Assembly (NCBI GenBank): GCA_008692225.1
Contig: VICG01000011.1
Span: 806,001 to 870,000, forward strand
Direction of reading: 5' to 3'
Source of the DNA: Monilinia fructicola
Lineage: Eukaryota; Ascomycota; Leotiomycetes; Helotiales; Sclerotiniaceae
Length of the DNA stretch: 64,000 nucleotides
Below are positions 35,455 through 48,300 of the stretch, one piece after another; positions within the stretch are counted from its first letter, which is position 1, and every line of letters begins with the position of its first letter. The notes under the pieces are model-generated. The model saw only the letters and a program-made list of their open reading frames with translations. It made no database searches and was not told where the DNA came from. A program made the translations under genes and the position numbers.

Positions 35455-37309
35455 TTACTCCTTAGGTTCAGGCTTAACGACGACTGTCGGCAAATCCTTG
35501 ATATCTACATGTTCTTGAGTTCCCAGGTCTACTACCCTCACTGCTTTCTACCCCTACAATACCTTCCTTTAGTGCCATGAATTTCAATTCAACTTCGTAG
35601 CATGCTGATGGTGCAAGTGGTCCTACACGGGTATCCGTGCTCAGGCATACAACTTCGCTTGATTCCATTGCGGAATTTCGCTGCATGGCGTAGATTATGT
35701 TGTCATCGAGAACAGCATCCGCAACCTTTGGATCTCGACGTGCACTGCCGTGTCCGGCAGAAGGTGGGCGTGTTATGCGAGCTTCAGTCCGACGACGTTT
35801 CGGCAAAACAAGGAGGGCAAGCTTGCGAGGTCGATCGGATCGATTCACGATAAAGATAGACCAGATGAAGGGATGGCCTGGATAGATGGGAGACGTGGAT
35901 GGGGAGGAGAACGTCATGGTGACGCCGAAATCTGGGACAGAACTTTGATTACGATGATGAGAACGTATAGGAGTAATCGCTTCAACTGCTGGAAGAGCAT
36001 CTGGATGATTGATTGCTAGGGAGGAAATTGTTGGAATACTGTCAAAAGTTGCACCGATAGACAGGGCAGAGGGTCTGTTGGGACGTTGAATAGGTTTCGT
36101 AGGTTGACCAAATCCGTTGTTAATCGGAGGTGTGAAATCGAGGGACGTAGACCACTGCATTGCTATCTGAGGTTTACAGACATTGGCGACATTTGCTGTG
36201 GCGGTGATGGAAATATCGATGGCTCGAATTCGAGACTTGTTCGTAGCGTCAATGTCATCAGGCGATATCCTATAGAGAAAGCTAATATCATCTTGAGGCC
36301 GACAAGTAACTGGGAGCTTTAGTCCAGGAATTTGATTTAAATCCTGTACCTGTCCACCATGGCACCTTAATTTGAATATCTGTGAGAATAATGTCACAAT
36401 CCACGAAAGGAGTAATGTCAATATCAAGTGAAGCTATTACTGAAGTATTGTTGGGTGTACAATTTGGCCTGGAATACCGCACACGAGCATTCATAGCTGG
36501 ATATACCTTAATTGATTGTCGTGATATATTCTTGAAAGGACGAGCTAAGTCGCGAGCGATCTGCGCTGCTGGTGCGACTCTTGCAACTCGTAGTGCAGAT
36601 AGTCGTGGTTTGATACCTTTGAGATACGCATCACCACTAAAAGCCTCAAGAAGATTCAATCCTGATGGAATCTGACTTGGGAGATATTCCTGCCGCAATG
36701 TATTTGTATCAACCTGCTCGGCCGCTTTGAGGTTCGCTGTGGCCGCGAAGACTATGGAGGGGTTCTGCAGACGAAGCCGTGGTCTTGCGAGAAATGCAGA
36801 TAGCTTCCATATCAGAAGTATATGTCCATCATCATTGGCAGCCTCATCGGAGCCCTGTACGACTATCAATGGCTCATCGGTGTCCTGTACAGAACCCTTG
36901 TATATAAGCTCACGCCCAGCCGAGCTATCTTGATGCTCGGCATTCGCATTTATAACTTGAGCTTCCACATTTATTATAAGCCTGTTGAGATAGGATCGAA
37001 GAGATCGCTCGTCAAAGTAAGGAGTTTGTAGGACAGCATAGATATTGATAGTTTCATCTAGGATCTACGAATGAGTAAGATAGAGAGCTTCTTCAGTAAC
37101 TCGGGAGACGAACCAAAATAAAGAGCATGCCTTTGAGGAATGGCAGCTAGTGGAGAGCCGCTGCCCTGATCGAGCTTTTCCACTCTGCCATTCAAGGCCT
37201 CTTCTATATTTAAATCGCTAGCCAACGGGATAATTGTGTCCAAAATTGAGCTTTCAGTTAATTCCAAGCTGCCCCGAGGAACTGGCTCCTCCTGCGATTC
37301 TTCCATCAT
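35455..37309 (-). CDS. TRS65: TRAPP complex subunit Trs65
   Basis: Single-exon minus-strand gene, about 617 residues after repair. It starts MMEESQEEPVPRG and runs through DETINIYAVLQTPYFDERSL, the Ig-like middle region (CDIILTDIQIKVHGGQVQDL, GLKLPVTCRPQDDISFLYRI) and a C-terminal block (YPGHPFIWSIFIVNRSD). It ends VVDLGTQEHVDIKDLPTVVV, the usual ending of fungal Trs65. Trs65 is a fungal-specific subunit of TRAPPII, the Rab GTPase exchange complex at the late Golgi. Frame changes are needed near 37061-37066 (least certain), at 36361-36362 and at 35545-35547. It shares a 300-bp divergent promoter region with PRP40. The identification rests on recalled family features. Confidence 0.77.
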
Positions 37310-37609
37310 TGTGATTAAATTCTATAAGAAGCATAAATTGTACAAATTGCCGTTTATATATTTCTGAGTCGCATACTTTGCTCAGATTGACCACCAAATG
37401 TATGAGGTGTGTTGTGTTGTTATGACGTTGGAATCTTTTACGGTTCGTAGGTAGTAGGTAGGTACAGTCAAAGGTAAGTTCGGTACCTTAAAACGCGCTA
37501 AATAGCGGACCGCGATCTTTTTTTTTGGGAGATTGACAAATGCGATTATCATCCGCGACTCCAGTAATACTCAACAACGAATTCGCCTTTCGCCTTTAGT
37601 TCCATCAAT
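37310..37609. promoter_or_regulatory. shared divergent promoter region of TRS65 and PRP40
   Basis: 300 bp between two start codons facing away from each other. It contains a T-rich run near 37518-37526, a GGTAGTAGGTAGGTA stretch near 37448-37462 and TATATAT near 37352. It is too short for two fully separate upstream regions, so co-regulation is possible. Confidence 0.5.
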
Positions 37610-40293
37610 ATGAACGGAATAAATGGACACGCAGCTGCCCCTGCTCTCTGGCAAGAGGCTCGAAATGCAGATGGACGAGTTTATTACTACAATACCATTA
37701 CGAAAGCGACGCAATGGACAAAGCCCGAAGATTTGATGACTCCTGCAGAGGTATGATTGATATCTCTCTACGATCAACTGCTACAATCTAGTTCTTACTG
37801 ACAAGCTACGCAGCGTGCGCTATCGAATCAACCATGGAAAGAATACACGGCCGAAGGGGGGAGAAAATACTGGTACAACACTGAGACGAAGCAAAGCTCA
37901 TGGGAAATGCCAGATGTATACAAGCAGGCTTTGTCAAAAGAGGCCGCATCGCCAGTAGTGGCTGCCACACCGTACGTATCTCATAAGGTAGTGCAGATTG
38001 TCAAATTCTAACGTCGAATCCATCAGAATGCCAACTTTTGTCGCAGGAGGTGGATTTTCAACCTCTCAGTATGATCAACCACGAGACAGGGAACCTTTGG
38101 GAGAAGCTCGTCAGATTGCCTATGGAAATGATGTTAATGGAAGCCGTGCACAAGCTTTTGTACCTGCTAACAACGATCCCGACTACTCTACCTTCGAAGA
38201 AGCAGAAGCAGCTTTCCTTAAGCTCTTGAAGCGAAACAATGTTAAACCTGACCTTACTTGGGAGGAAGTTATGCGTTCAATTATCAAGGATCCCCAATAC
38301 CGAGCCCTCAAAGACCCCAAGGATCGAAAAGCCGCGTTTGAGAAATATGCTGTTGAGGTTCGCCTGCAAGAGAAGGATCGTGCAAAGGAGAGACTTGAGA
38401 AGCTTCGTTCTGATTTTGCTACAATGCTGAGAAGCCACCCAGAAATTAAACACTACACCCGATGGAAGACAGCTCGACCTATCATTGAAGGAGAGACTAT
38501 TTTCCGTTCCTCGAACGACGATGACGAAAGACGCCAATTATTCGAAGATTATATCATCGAACTTAAGAGGGCGAACATGGAAAAGGAGGCCACAACCAGA
38601 AAAGCCGCGATGGATGATCTCGTCGATCTTTTAAAAGGATTAAATCTTGAACCATATACAAGATGGTCAGAAGCACAAGGTATCATCCAGTCAAATCCAC
38701 GTTTCCAAGGTGATGAGAAATTCAAGACACTCAGCAAATCGGACATGTTGACGGCATTTGAAAATCACATCAAGTCTCTCGAGAAGACATTCAATGATGT
38801 TCGACAACAGCAGAAGACTCAAAAGCTCAGGAGAGAGCGTCAGAACCGAGACCGCTATGTTGGACTTTTACGAGAGCTCAAAGCTGGGAACAAAATCAAA
38901 GCAGGATCAAAGTGGAGTCAAATTCATCCTTTGATTGAGAATGATGACAGGTACGTTGCAATGTTGGGTCAATCAGGATCTACTCCTTTGGACCTGTTCT
39001 GGGATATGGTTGAGGAAGAGGAACGGGCACTACGCAGTACACGAAATGATGTTTTTGGATGTCCTTGATGTAAGTTCAGTAGATTTTTGATGTGACGAAA
39101 CTCAACTGATCACTGCCCAGGATAAACGGTTTGAAATCCAGCAAAAAGACTCCATTTGAAGAGTTTCTAGTTTTGATGCAGAATGATCGACGAACTGCTA
39201 ACGTTGATCGAGACTCATTGTTGCTCATATTTGAACGCGTAAGCACCCTTTTGTTGTCACAAATAACATGGGCTAATCGTTAAATAGTTGCGCGAAAAGA
39301 TTTCTCGGAGAAATGAAGATGACAAGCACCAAGCGGAGCGCCATCAACGCCGAGCGGTAGACAACTTGAGATCATATATTAAGCATCTCGAACCTCCCGT
39401 TCGCGTTGGTGATGAATATGAACGAGTTCGCTCTCGTTTCGAAGGATCCGAGGAATATCTTGCCGTAACAACGGATGAACTCCGACGCTCTGCTTTTGAC
39501 AAGGTAATTCGCCGGCTTAAAGAAAAAGAGGATGACCTTGAGAAGGATCGAAGCAAGCGTCGCGATAGAGCTTCGGTCGATCGTCCAACTCACAAAGAAC
39601 GCGAACGAGAGCGAGGACATCGTGGCTCCGCTCGCCATGATAGGCGTAGCCGCTCGCCAGAACCTGATGCATATGAAGCAGACAGAAGAAAGGCCATCGC
39701 AGACCGCGAGAAAAATTATCGAAAAGGCGGCATGGCTGATACCTTACTTTCCCCAGGTCGTCGTGATAGGCGTGATCCTGATATCCATGATCGCGACCGT
39801 GACCGCGACCGTGATAGATTGATGCGGGACCGTGATCTCGATAAACCTCGCAGTAGGCGAGAAGACTCAATGAGTCACTACGAGCGAGAAAGGAGAGATC
39901 GCGAGGATGAGAGAGAAAAGCTTTACCGACGACGCGGAGATCCTCGAGGTAGCATCGACGAATTGCCATACGGCGATGAAAGATCCAGTGCACCCAGAAA
40001 GAGAAGAGAAAGTGAAGTGGACGTTCGTAGGGATAGTAAGGTTCGTGGCATTCCCTGATTTGTTACTATCATTACTTTCCCTCATTATCATAACCTATCC
40101 CGCAATTAACACATCCCCAAAACAGAGAACCAGGAGAGAAAACACACCTAAACAACGTGAGCGCTCCCCAGTTCCCCCACGTGAACGGCGTCACAGGACT
40201 AGGACACCACCACCAGCTGCTGCAAAAATACCGGCCAAGGAAGATCCTGCTGTTCATTCGGGTAGCGAAGAAGGCGAAATCGAAGAGGAATAG
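37610..40293 (+). CDS. PRP40: pre-mRNA processing factor Prp40 (U1 snRNP)
   Basis: Six exons: 37610-37750, 37814-37971, 38027-39069, 39121-39238, 39288-40040 and 40126-40293, giving about 792 residues. Two WW domains occupy roughly residues 10-85 ([20 protein letters not shown] and [16 protein letters not shown]). Several FF domains follow from residue 140 ([20 protein letters not shown] and later copies). The C-terminus is rich in Arg-Asp and Arg-Glu dipeptides with an acidic end, EEGEIEEE. Prp40 is a U1 snRNP protein that bridges the 5' splice site and branch-point factors in the nucleus. Two frame changes are needed: a five-T run at 39052-39056 (restoring NDVLDVLD before the intron) and a five-A run at 39143-39147 (restoring [10 protein letters not shown]). 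Both have one base too many. Divergent from TRS65. Confidence 0.88.
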
Positions 40294-41033
40294 TCGAATC
40301 ATGTGGACCTTTCTTTTATGGTCAAGATCTAAGAAGGATAAACGAGATTTTCATGCGCCAATCATATTGAAGAAACTTCGCCATATCTGTACGTATCTGC
40401 ACGCACTGTACCTCTATTTTTGGCTTGATGATATCGGTAAGCAGACAGTTTACAATCATATGGGATTCAGCAAACGCGGCGTTTTAAGATGATTGAGCAT
40501 CGGAGACGAGAGATGAAGGGGCTGGTGAAAGGGGCACAGTATGAAAAATTCGGTGTGTATTGCTTTCTAATTATTTATTGACTCTTTGCTCAATATACTT
40601 TCCACGAAAAAGCTTTAAGATATGAAACATGTAAAATAATAAGTCTACCAAAGCTTTTGCTCTTGAAATCGAATTGCAACTACATTGCCCCGTGCATATT
40701 CGCTTCTTAATTGCGATCCGTGAAACATTTTCACCCATCTTGACCTGACGACAGTCATCCAAACTCATCTACTGCCCCTCAATCTACTTCGATGAATCAC
40801 CCTATACATCATAGATTTATCAAATCTTGGCGATGATTAAAGCAGGACCAGGCAGTAGGGGGATAGACTGTCGTCGCCAATGTTAGCCGCCCGGATCATC
40901 ATCCTGGTCGGAGGAGCCTTCCTCAATTCCCATGTCTCCCCTACCGCTTTTCCCAGGCTCCTTCAATGCCGATCCTGTAACGCCATGCAATGCATTTTTC
41001 GGAGGAGGAAATGTGTCATTCTCAAAGACCTCT
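40294..41033. other. convergent spacer, about 740 bp
   Basis: 3' UTRs of PRP40 and RLI1. No gene or notable repeat seen. Confidence 0.65.
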
Positions 41034-43328
41034 TTAACTAGTCGCAGCTTTGTCATCCTCATCCAAGAAGAACTAGATAAAATGTTAGTAAGCATGGACG
41101 TGACATCTTGCAATTGATACTTACATAGTTGCCATTCAACTTCTGCTCCTGGTCTAACTGGGAGTTGAGCTTGTTGATACGAGGTCTGTAATTACTTGGA
41201 TCACGACGGAAAGTTACATCGAGGTTCTTCAAGAACTTGTTGCAACCAGTGAGTAATGACTCGGGAGTATTGGCACGAGCATCGATACCAGGCTTTCCGT
41301 CAAAGACAATAACACGATCGGCGAGATAGGTGGCCATGATGAAATCGTGCTCAACGATGAAAGCGGTCTTCTTTGAGTGCATGATGAATCTCTTGATGAC
41401 ACGGGCAGCAATGATACGCTGTTCGGAATCCAGGTAGGCAGAAGGTTCATCGATGAGGTAGATATCAGCTGGGATACCCAGTGCAAGGACGATGGCCACA
41501 CGTTGCAATTCTCCTCCGGACAAAGTTTTGACCTCTTGGTCGATAAATTCTTCGAGCTTGAGGGGCTTGACGACATCGGTTTGGAATTGAGGCAGGAGGA
41601 AAGCTGTCTTGATCTTTTTGAAGAACAATTGTCTGACTGTTCCCTCGAATTTTGGTGTAATCTTTTGAGGCTTCATGCTGACCTTCATTCCTGGAACCTT
41701 TTGATTGCCATCTGGTTGAGTGGCACCGGCAAGCATCTTACAGAAAGTGGTTTTACCAGTACCATTCTCACCCATCATCACTACAATTTCGGAATCGGTG
41801 AAATCTCCTGCCTCAATAGACAAGTGGAAATTGCCAAGAGTCTTTTCCATGGATGGGTATTGGAATGCTCGAGATCTGTCTGCCATGAACTCATCGGCTG
41901 CCTCGGCAATCTTGAAGGTAAGAGACTCCTCTCGAAATCGCAAGTTCTCGGTTGGGATGTTGCCATCCAAGAAGATGTTAATACCTTCCCTGACAGAGGC
42001 TGGGAGGGTCACAACACCATAAACGGCGGGTTTTCCGTAAAGAACACAGATGAAATCCGAAAGATAATCCAGCACCGAAAGATCGTGCTCAACACAAATA
42101 ACGTAGTCATCAGGTCGCAATAATGATCGAATTATCTGAGCAGCGCTAAGACGTTGTTTAACATCCAAGTAGGAAGATGGCTCGTCAAACATATAGCTAC
42201 AATAGTCAGTAAGAACTTTTCGAGCTCCTAAAAAAACAAACCACTTACACATCGGCTTGCTGAACACAAACAGTCGCAATAGCGAATCTTTGTAATTCTC
42301 CACCAGATAAGAGGTTAACATCTCTGTCCATGATGTGATTCAATTCTGTGATAAATTTGTCAGTAGTGCCAAGTATACACAGATGATATCAAAAGCATAC
42401 CCAAGATATCGCAGACTTCCTTGAAGTTATCCATTGTTGCCACACCTTCAATAAGACCTCGCACAGTCTTATCTGGTCCCTTGATTGCTCTTGGAATTCT
42501 GTCGACATATTGGGGCTTTACAATTGCTTTCAAGTCGTCTTCCAAGATCTTGGTGAAATAATCTGCAATGATGTCAGCGCATGTCAGGATCTATTAGGCG
42601 TTCTAGCCACCATACTCTGCAATTCGGAACCGCGGAAGTATTTGATAACATCTTGCCAATCGGGTGGATTGTCATATCTTCCCAAGTTTGGCTTCAACTT
42701 TCCACTGAGAATTTTGAGTGCTGTACTCTTTCCAATACCGTTAGAACCAACCAATCCCAATACTTGTCCTGGACGGGGTGTAGGCAATCGATGCAACTTG
42801 AAACTGTTGGCAGAGTATCTGTGAGTTACGTGAGACTCCAGATTTGTTGGCAGATTGATAATGTTGATGGCACCGAATGGGCACTTCTTAGGACAGATAC
42901 CACAACCAATGCAAAGATTCTCGGAGATGAAAGCAATTTTCGACTCGGGAGTGACTTCGATACAGAGGCGACCACTTCGAACAACTGGGCAGGACTTTTT
43001 GCATTCTTGTCTACATTTCTGCAAAGGTAAAATGAGCAACTTGCAAGACATGCCAAGAAGGGAGGATGAGTATATTTACCTTTGGCTTGCACTGTTTAAA
43101 TGGTGGGTATTGTCAGTGATGTTCATACTTATATATGGCGGGGTATATGGTGGGGCAGGGCTCAACGCAGAATTTGTCGCACCTTGTCCGTACTGATGAT
43201 GGCGATACTAAAGACGAGACGATTAGTAAATTGAGCAGTATATGAGTTGATTGCCACAGAGATGGAGAATGCGATGCCCGAGGATGTTGTGAAAAGAAGT
43301 ATGCATACCGGGTAAGTTTGTCAGACAT
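41034..43328 (-). CDS. RLI1: Rli1/ABCE1, Fe-S ABC ATPase of ribosome recycling
   Basis: Eight minus-strand exons (43328-43309, 43207-43183, 43091-43080, 43018-42616, 42562-42401, 42345-42249, 42196-41125, 41072-41034) give 609 residues with no frame break. The first three exons are 20, 25 and 12 nt and together encode [19 protein letters not shown]. Two 4Fe-4S motifs follow ([15 protein letters not shown] and [12 protein letters not shown]), then two nucleotide-binding domains with Walker [10 protein letters not shown] and GENGTGKTT, twin signatures LSGGELQR, and Walker B segments [11 protein letters not shown] and [11 protein letters not shown]. It ends in an acidic tail, [12 protein letters not shown]. 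Rli1 splits post-termination ribosomes and works with release factors; it is essential in all eukaryotes studied. Length equals the family norm. Its start faces CHD1 across a 2-kb gap. Confidence 0.97.
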
Positions 43329-45336
43329 CTTGGACGTGTTGCTCTCACCGAGCTTTCAAAAATTGGGATGGAAAGAAAATTGACACAGTATCTATCTGCC
43401 TTTGCTTCTGCCAAAATCTGCAGATTTATTATTGATGAGCTGAGATTTCCTGCTTTGTCTGATATAAGGTTGAGAATTGTGCAAGAGACTGGAAGACGGG
43501 GGGTTCTCTATGCTGTTGTCGGAAATGCAGTAGATATCTGAAAGATTAAAAAGTCTTTAGTGTTGATGAATGTCGGATCACAAGTTTGACTGACTAGTGA
43601 GTGCAGGTGGTATGTGTGTGGTGGTTGGTACTCTGTACAGGCCGCAGAACTAATTGAAATTCGATTATTACACAGTTGATATCATTGGTTGGCGTGGGAC
43701 AACTTTCAAGGTAAAGGAGCCATCGGGCACCTGAAGGTTTCTTCTTTGTATGCACGCGCCAAGGGAAAGAAAGATCCATGATGAATGAATGAACATGGTC
43801 AATCAATTCAAAAACAATGTAAGTCTTCACAATGATACCCGACAGCAGTCGGGTAGGGCTGTTCTTCATCTCTTCAAGTTCCTGAGGAATAAAGTAGGTT
43901 GGGGAATTTGATTTTATTATTGATAGCTGGTTGGAGGTACTAGGTAGGTACCTAGGTAGGTATATACTATGTACGGACGGAGTACATATGTAATAACTTG
44001 ATAGACGACACCTACTTGGATGATATACCTAGGTATATTCTCGTATAAAACCAGATATGATAATTTGACCTGTATTTACTGTATTGGTCTTATTAGCTAG
44101 ATAATTTATTTATCTATAAGTATTCATGGATATACAATATTTGAACGGGTCTTTTGATATATGTATTGATAATGGTATGTATATATGTATATATGTATGT
44201 AGGTATATGTGTATGTATGTATATATATACCTACCTAAATAGGTATGTATCTATGGATTTATAGAAAAAAGCTTTCTGTATCTACCTAGGTAGGTACCTA
44301 CCTACCTACCTACCTAGTATCTACCTACCTATCTACATCCCTAGTATTCATCAATGGTATTATAAGACTTCCATAGCATTCAAGGTTTCACTCATTCTTC
44401 CACCTTAGACTTGGAGTCACTATTATTCCTATTCGAACTGGTAACCACTCTGAAGTCATATCTCAAGCTCTAGTCATTCACATGAGTCGTATCTTCTTCA
44501 TATATCTCTCGATCGACCGTACCCCCCCAGCAACCAATCTACTTCATCCTGATTCATTCATTCATTCTTCTCTCTTCCACTTCTCACCACTGCGTGCTTG
44601 TGGATTCCCGGCTCGCACTGCCTCACGTGATTCCCGCCATAGTCCGACTCGGTTAAGTACGGTGGCCATTCTTACAACGCAACTGCTCATGTCAATCATT
44701 GATGGAAAGTAATCCATTGATTGTGTAGACATCCAGATCCGCTCTCCATTTTTAACGTCCGAAGCCTCCAACATCACCATACTCTATAACATTATACGGC
44801 TTCATTTCACCGATTGTGTCTCAATATTTTTGATTCAAGGGGGGCCTTTTTAAATATGGCTTGTAAGTTTTCCAGTTCTCGCAGAAATAACGCACAAAAT
44901 ATCGTGTACCTTTACCCAAGGTCATAATGAATCTGCCATCCTCGATTTCCATCATTTCCATCTTGATATCTCCTTATGCAGTCCTCAAAGTATATAGAGT
45001 CTCATAGTCTTCACGCACATCACTCTTCTGTTGCTGTTTTCTTCCCATGATCATGCATTTTGGCACACAAATTCTCTCTTAGCTGGCCTCAATCGATGTG
45101 TATCATTCCATCGGCCTTCCATCGCGAGGTTGGCATCAAGCACATGAGAATGCGCCGATGATATTCAGCATGCAGTCGTTGTTGGATTCTTTGCAGTGTT
45201 GGTGTATTTAGGATCGCGGATTATTTCCGTAGACGTTCGTGCGATTGTCAGAGTTTTCACAGCACATAATCCTGAGGTCATACCGTTCACAATAGCTAAT
45301 ATCGTCGTCGCAGCCCCGCAGGATACAATCGAAGTA
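43329..45336. other. divergent upstream region of RLI1 and CHD1, about 2 kb
   Basis: It holds dense ACCTAGGTAGGTACCTA-type words near 43940-43965 and 44284-44330, TATG/TATA runs near 44180-44230 and an ACGGAGTAC word near 43978. Both promoters lie here. The ORF at 44482-44712 is not supported. Confidence 0.65.
44284..44334. repeat. CCTA/TAGG tetranucleotide cluster
   Basis: Alternating CTACCTAGGTAGGTACCTACCT-like sequence, self-complementary around CCTAGG and GGTACC and able to form small hairpins. Confidence 0.85.
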
Positions 45337-48300
45337 ATGAACTCGACATCCCCGTTACATATGTCCAATGGACACGATGAATCATTCGCGAGATCCTCAC
45401 CATCGAACGATGACGCCCCAGGTGATAGCGAGTCCGAACTTTCCGATGTTGGTAACCCTACCGTCGACGAACCCTCACCGGCCCCATCAAACCACCGACC
45501 TGGATTCGGTGCTCAAGATTCCGATGCCTCTGAAGAGTCGTCGCCTGAAGATCAAGAACAATCCGATGATGGCGACTTTGATGAAGAAGATACTCCTGCA
45601 GCTGCAGCTTTCAATGGCCAACGATCGGAGCGTTCAAGCACTGTCGAGTCATCGCGTCCTGCGAAACGCAAGTCAGGCGGCACTGATCAAGATAGATACA
45701 TGCTAGAGAATCCCGAACTATATGGCCTTCGGAGAAGCGTATGGCTCAACGATTTGACCTCTTTGTAGAACTCGTGCTAACACGCTTTTGCAACTATAGG
45801 CGCGTCCAGTTCAAACCCGAACAATTGTAAGTCGTTCCCGATTTACCCCATTCGTTCCCAGCAAACAATACATTTGGTGACAAGTGCTGATTATTATAGG
45901 TTGAGTCTGATGATGAGGAAGAAGACGACTCCGACGCTGTTGCAGCTCATAGAAATAAGCGCAGAAAGCCAGAGCGTTCCCAACAATGTACGTGCCAACA
46001 CGGATAAATTGGCTGTCGCAGAGAGCTAATGTTGCTTGCAGCTTCCAAACGTCAAACTCCAGCTCTGCAATCTGCATCTGCCTCGGACACTGACGAAACC
46101 GATACTTATGGCAGTCTACGAGCCCGGAATACCACCAAGAAAAACCGTCGTCGCCAGCTGGAATCCGGAAACCTCGCTCCACAATACCAAGAGAAGAGAT
46201 GGAACAGCCGCCGTGCTGCACAAGTTACGACGGGTGCCTATCAAGAAAGCGATCCTGACTTGGAGGATGAATCCGAATTGATGACACCAAATCAGTGGGC
46301 AGGGGATGTTGAAGATACCTCGCCATATATTGATGTTGTCTTGAAGCACAAGATCAAAGATGGTAAAGATAAAGATGAGGAACTCACGAAGGATGATTTT
46401 GACTACTACATCAAGTGGCAAGGCAAGTCGCACTGCCATGCTACTTGGGAGACCACCACAACTTTGACGGGAGTTCGTGGGTTCAGACGCCTCGAAAACT
46501 ACTACAGAAAGATCGTCCTTGAAGATATCTACATGACGCAAGGTGCTGAGATACCACCAGAAGAGAAAGAAAAGTGGATGCTCGATAGAGAGCGTGATGC
46601 AGATGCTCTAGATGACTATACAAAGGTTGAAAGAGTGATTGGCTCCCGAGAAGGCGATGAAGAAACCGAATACTTCATCAAGTGGAAGGGTCTTTACTAC
46701 GAATCATGTACGTGGGAGACTGCTTCATTCATCAGCGAGAAGGCCCAAGATGCTATCGACGACTTTTTGGATCGTAGCTCTAGATCCTTGGTCTCAAATC
46801 GAACGGAATCAAACCCGGATACCCGCAGCGCTCACGTCCCCATTCGTGAACAGCCAGAATATATCAAGAATGGGCAATTGCGGGATTTTCAAATCACTGG
46901 TCTCAATTTCCTGGCGTACAATTGGTGCAAGAACAAGAATGTCATTCTTGCTGATGAAATGGGACTCGGTAAGACTGTCCAGACTGTTGCATTCATGAAT
47001 TGGCTCCGCAATGATAGAGGCCAAGAAGGCCCACATCTGGTCGTAGTACCTCTGACTACCATTCCTGCCTGGGCTGATACCTTTGACAATTGGGCACCAA
47101 GTCTCAACTATGTCGTTTACAATGGCAAAGAATCATCTCGTCAGGCCATTCGCGAGTATGAGTTGCTGGTCGATGGAAACCCCAAGCGTCCAAAGTTCAA
47201 CGTACTGCTCACTTCCTATGAGTACATTCTGGCCGACGCCACGTTCTTGGCACAAATCAAGTGGCAGTTCATGGCTGTCGATGAGGCTCATCGTCTGAAG
47301 AACCGAGAATCTCAGCTATATGTAAAATTGCTTGATTTCAAGGCTCCCAGTCGTTTGTTAATCACTGGCACTCCTGTTCAAAATACGTTAGGCGAGTTGT
47401 CGGCCCTCATGGACTTCCTCATGCCAGGCGAAATGCAAATTGAAGACGATATGGACTTGACTGATGAAGCTGCCGGTGAAAAAATTGCTGCACTTACCAC
47501 CAAAATCCAGCCATATATTCTCCGCCGCACCAAGCAGAAGGTGGAGAATGACTTGCCGCCAAAAAGTGAAAAGATTATTCGTGTTGAGCTCTCGGACGTT
47601 CAGCTTGATTACTACAAGAACATTCTCACCCGCAATTATGCGGCTTTGAATGAAGGTTCCAAGGGCCAAAAGCAGTCCTTGTTAAACATAATGATGGAAC
47701 TCAAAAAGGCTAGCAACCACCCCTACATGTTCCCCAATGCAGAAGAGAAGATCTTGAAGGGCAGTGAGAGGCGCGATGACCAGCTGAAGGGCTTGATCGC
47801 CAGCAGTGGAAAGATGATGCTTCTTGACAGATTACTCGCAAAGCTCAAGAAGGATAACCATCGCGTCTTGATCTTCAGTCAGATGGTGAAGATGCTGGAC
47901 ATCCTGGGGGATTATCTTCAACTTCGTGGTTACCAATTTCAACGTCTTGATGGTACAGTTGCTGCTGGACCAAGACGCCAAGCCATTGACCATTTCAATG
48001 CCGAAGAAAGCAATGACTTTTGCTTCCTTCTTTCCACCCGTGCGGGTGGTCTCGGTATCAATCTGATGACCGCTGACACCGTCGTAATTTTCGATTCGGA
48101 TTGGAATCCTCAAGCTGATTTGCAAGCAATGGCTCGTGCACATCGTATTGGCCAAAAGAAGCCTGTGAGCATCTACAGACTTGTCTCGAAGGAAACAGTC
48201 GAAGAAGAGATTCTTGAGCGTGCTCGCAATAAGCTGATGCTGGAGTTCATCACTATACAACGAGGTGTCACTGACAAGGAGAAGAAGGAGCTCCGAGAAA

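Noticed and set aside
39052..39147. Programmed frameshifting in PRP40
   Set aside because: The two breaks are simple run-length cases like the others, with no slippery site plus structure, and lie on both sides of an intron.
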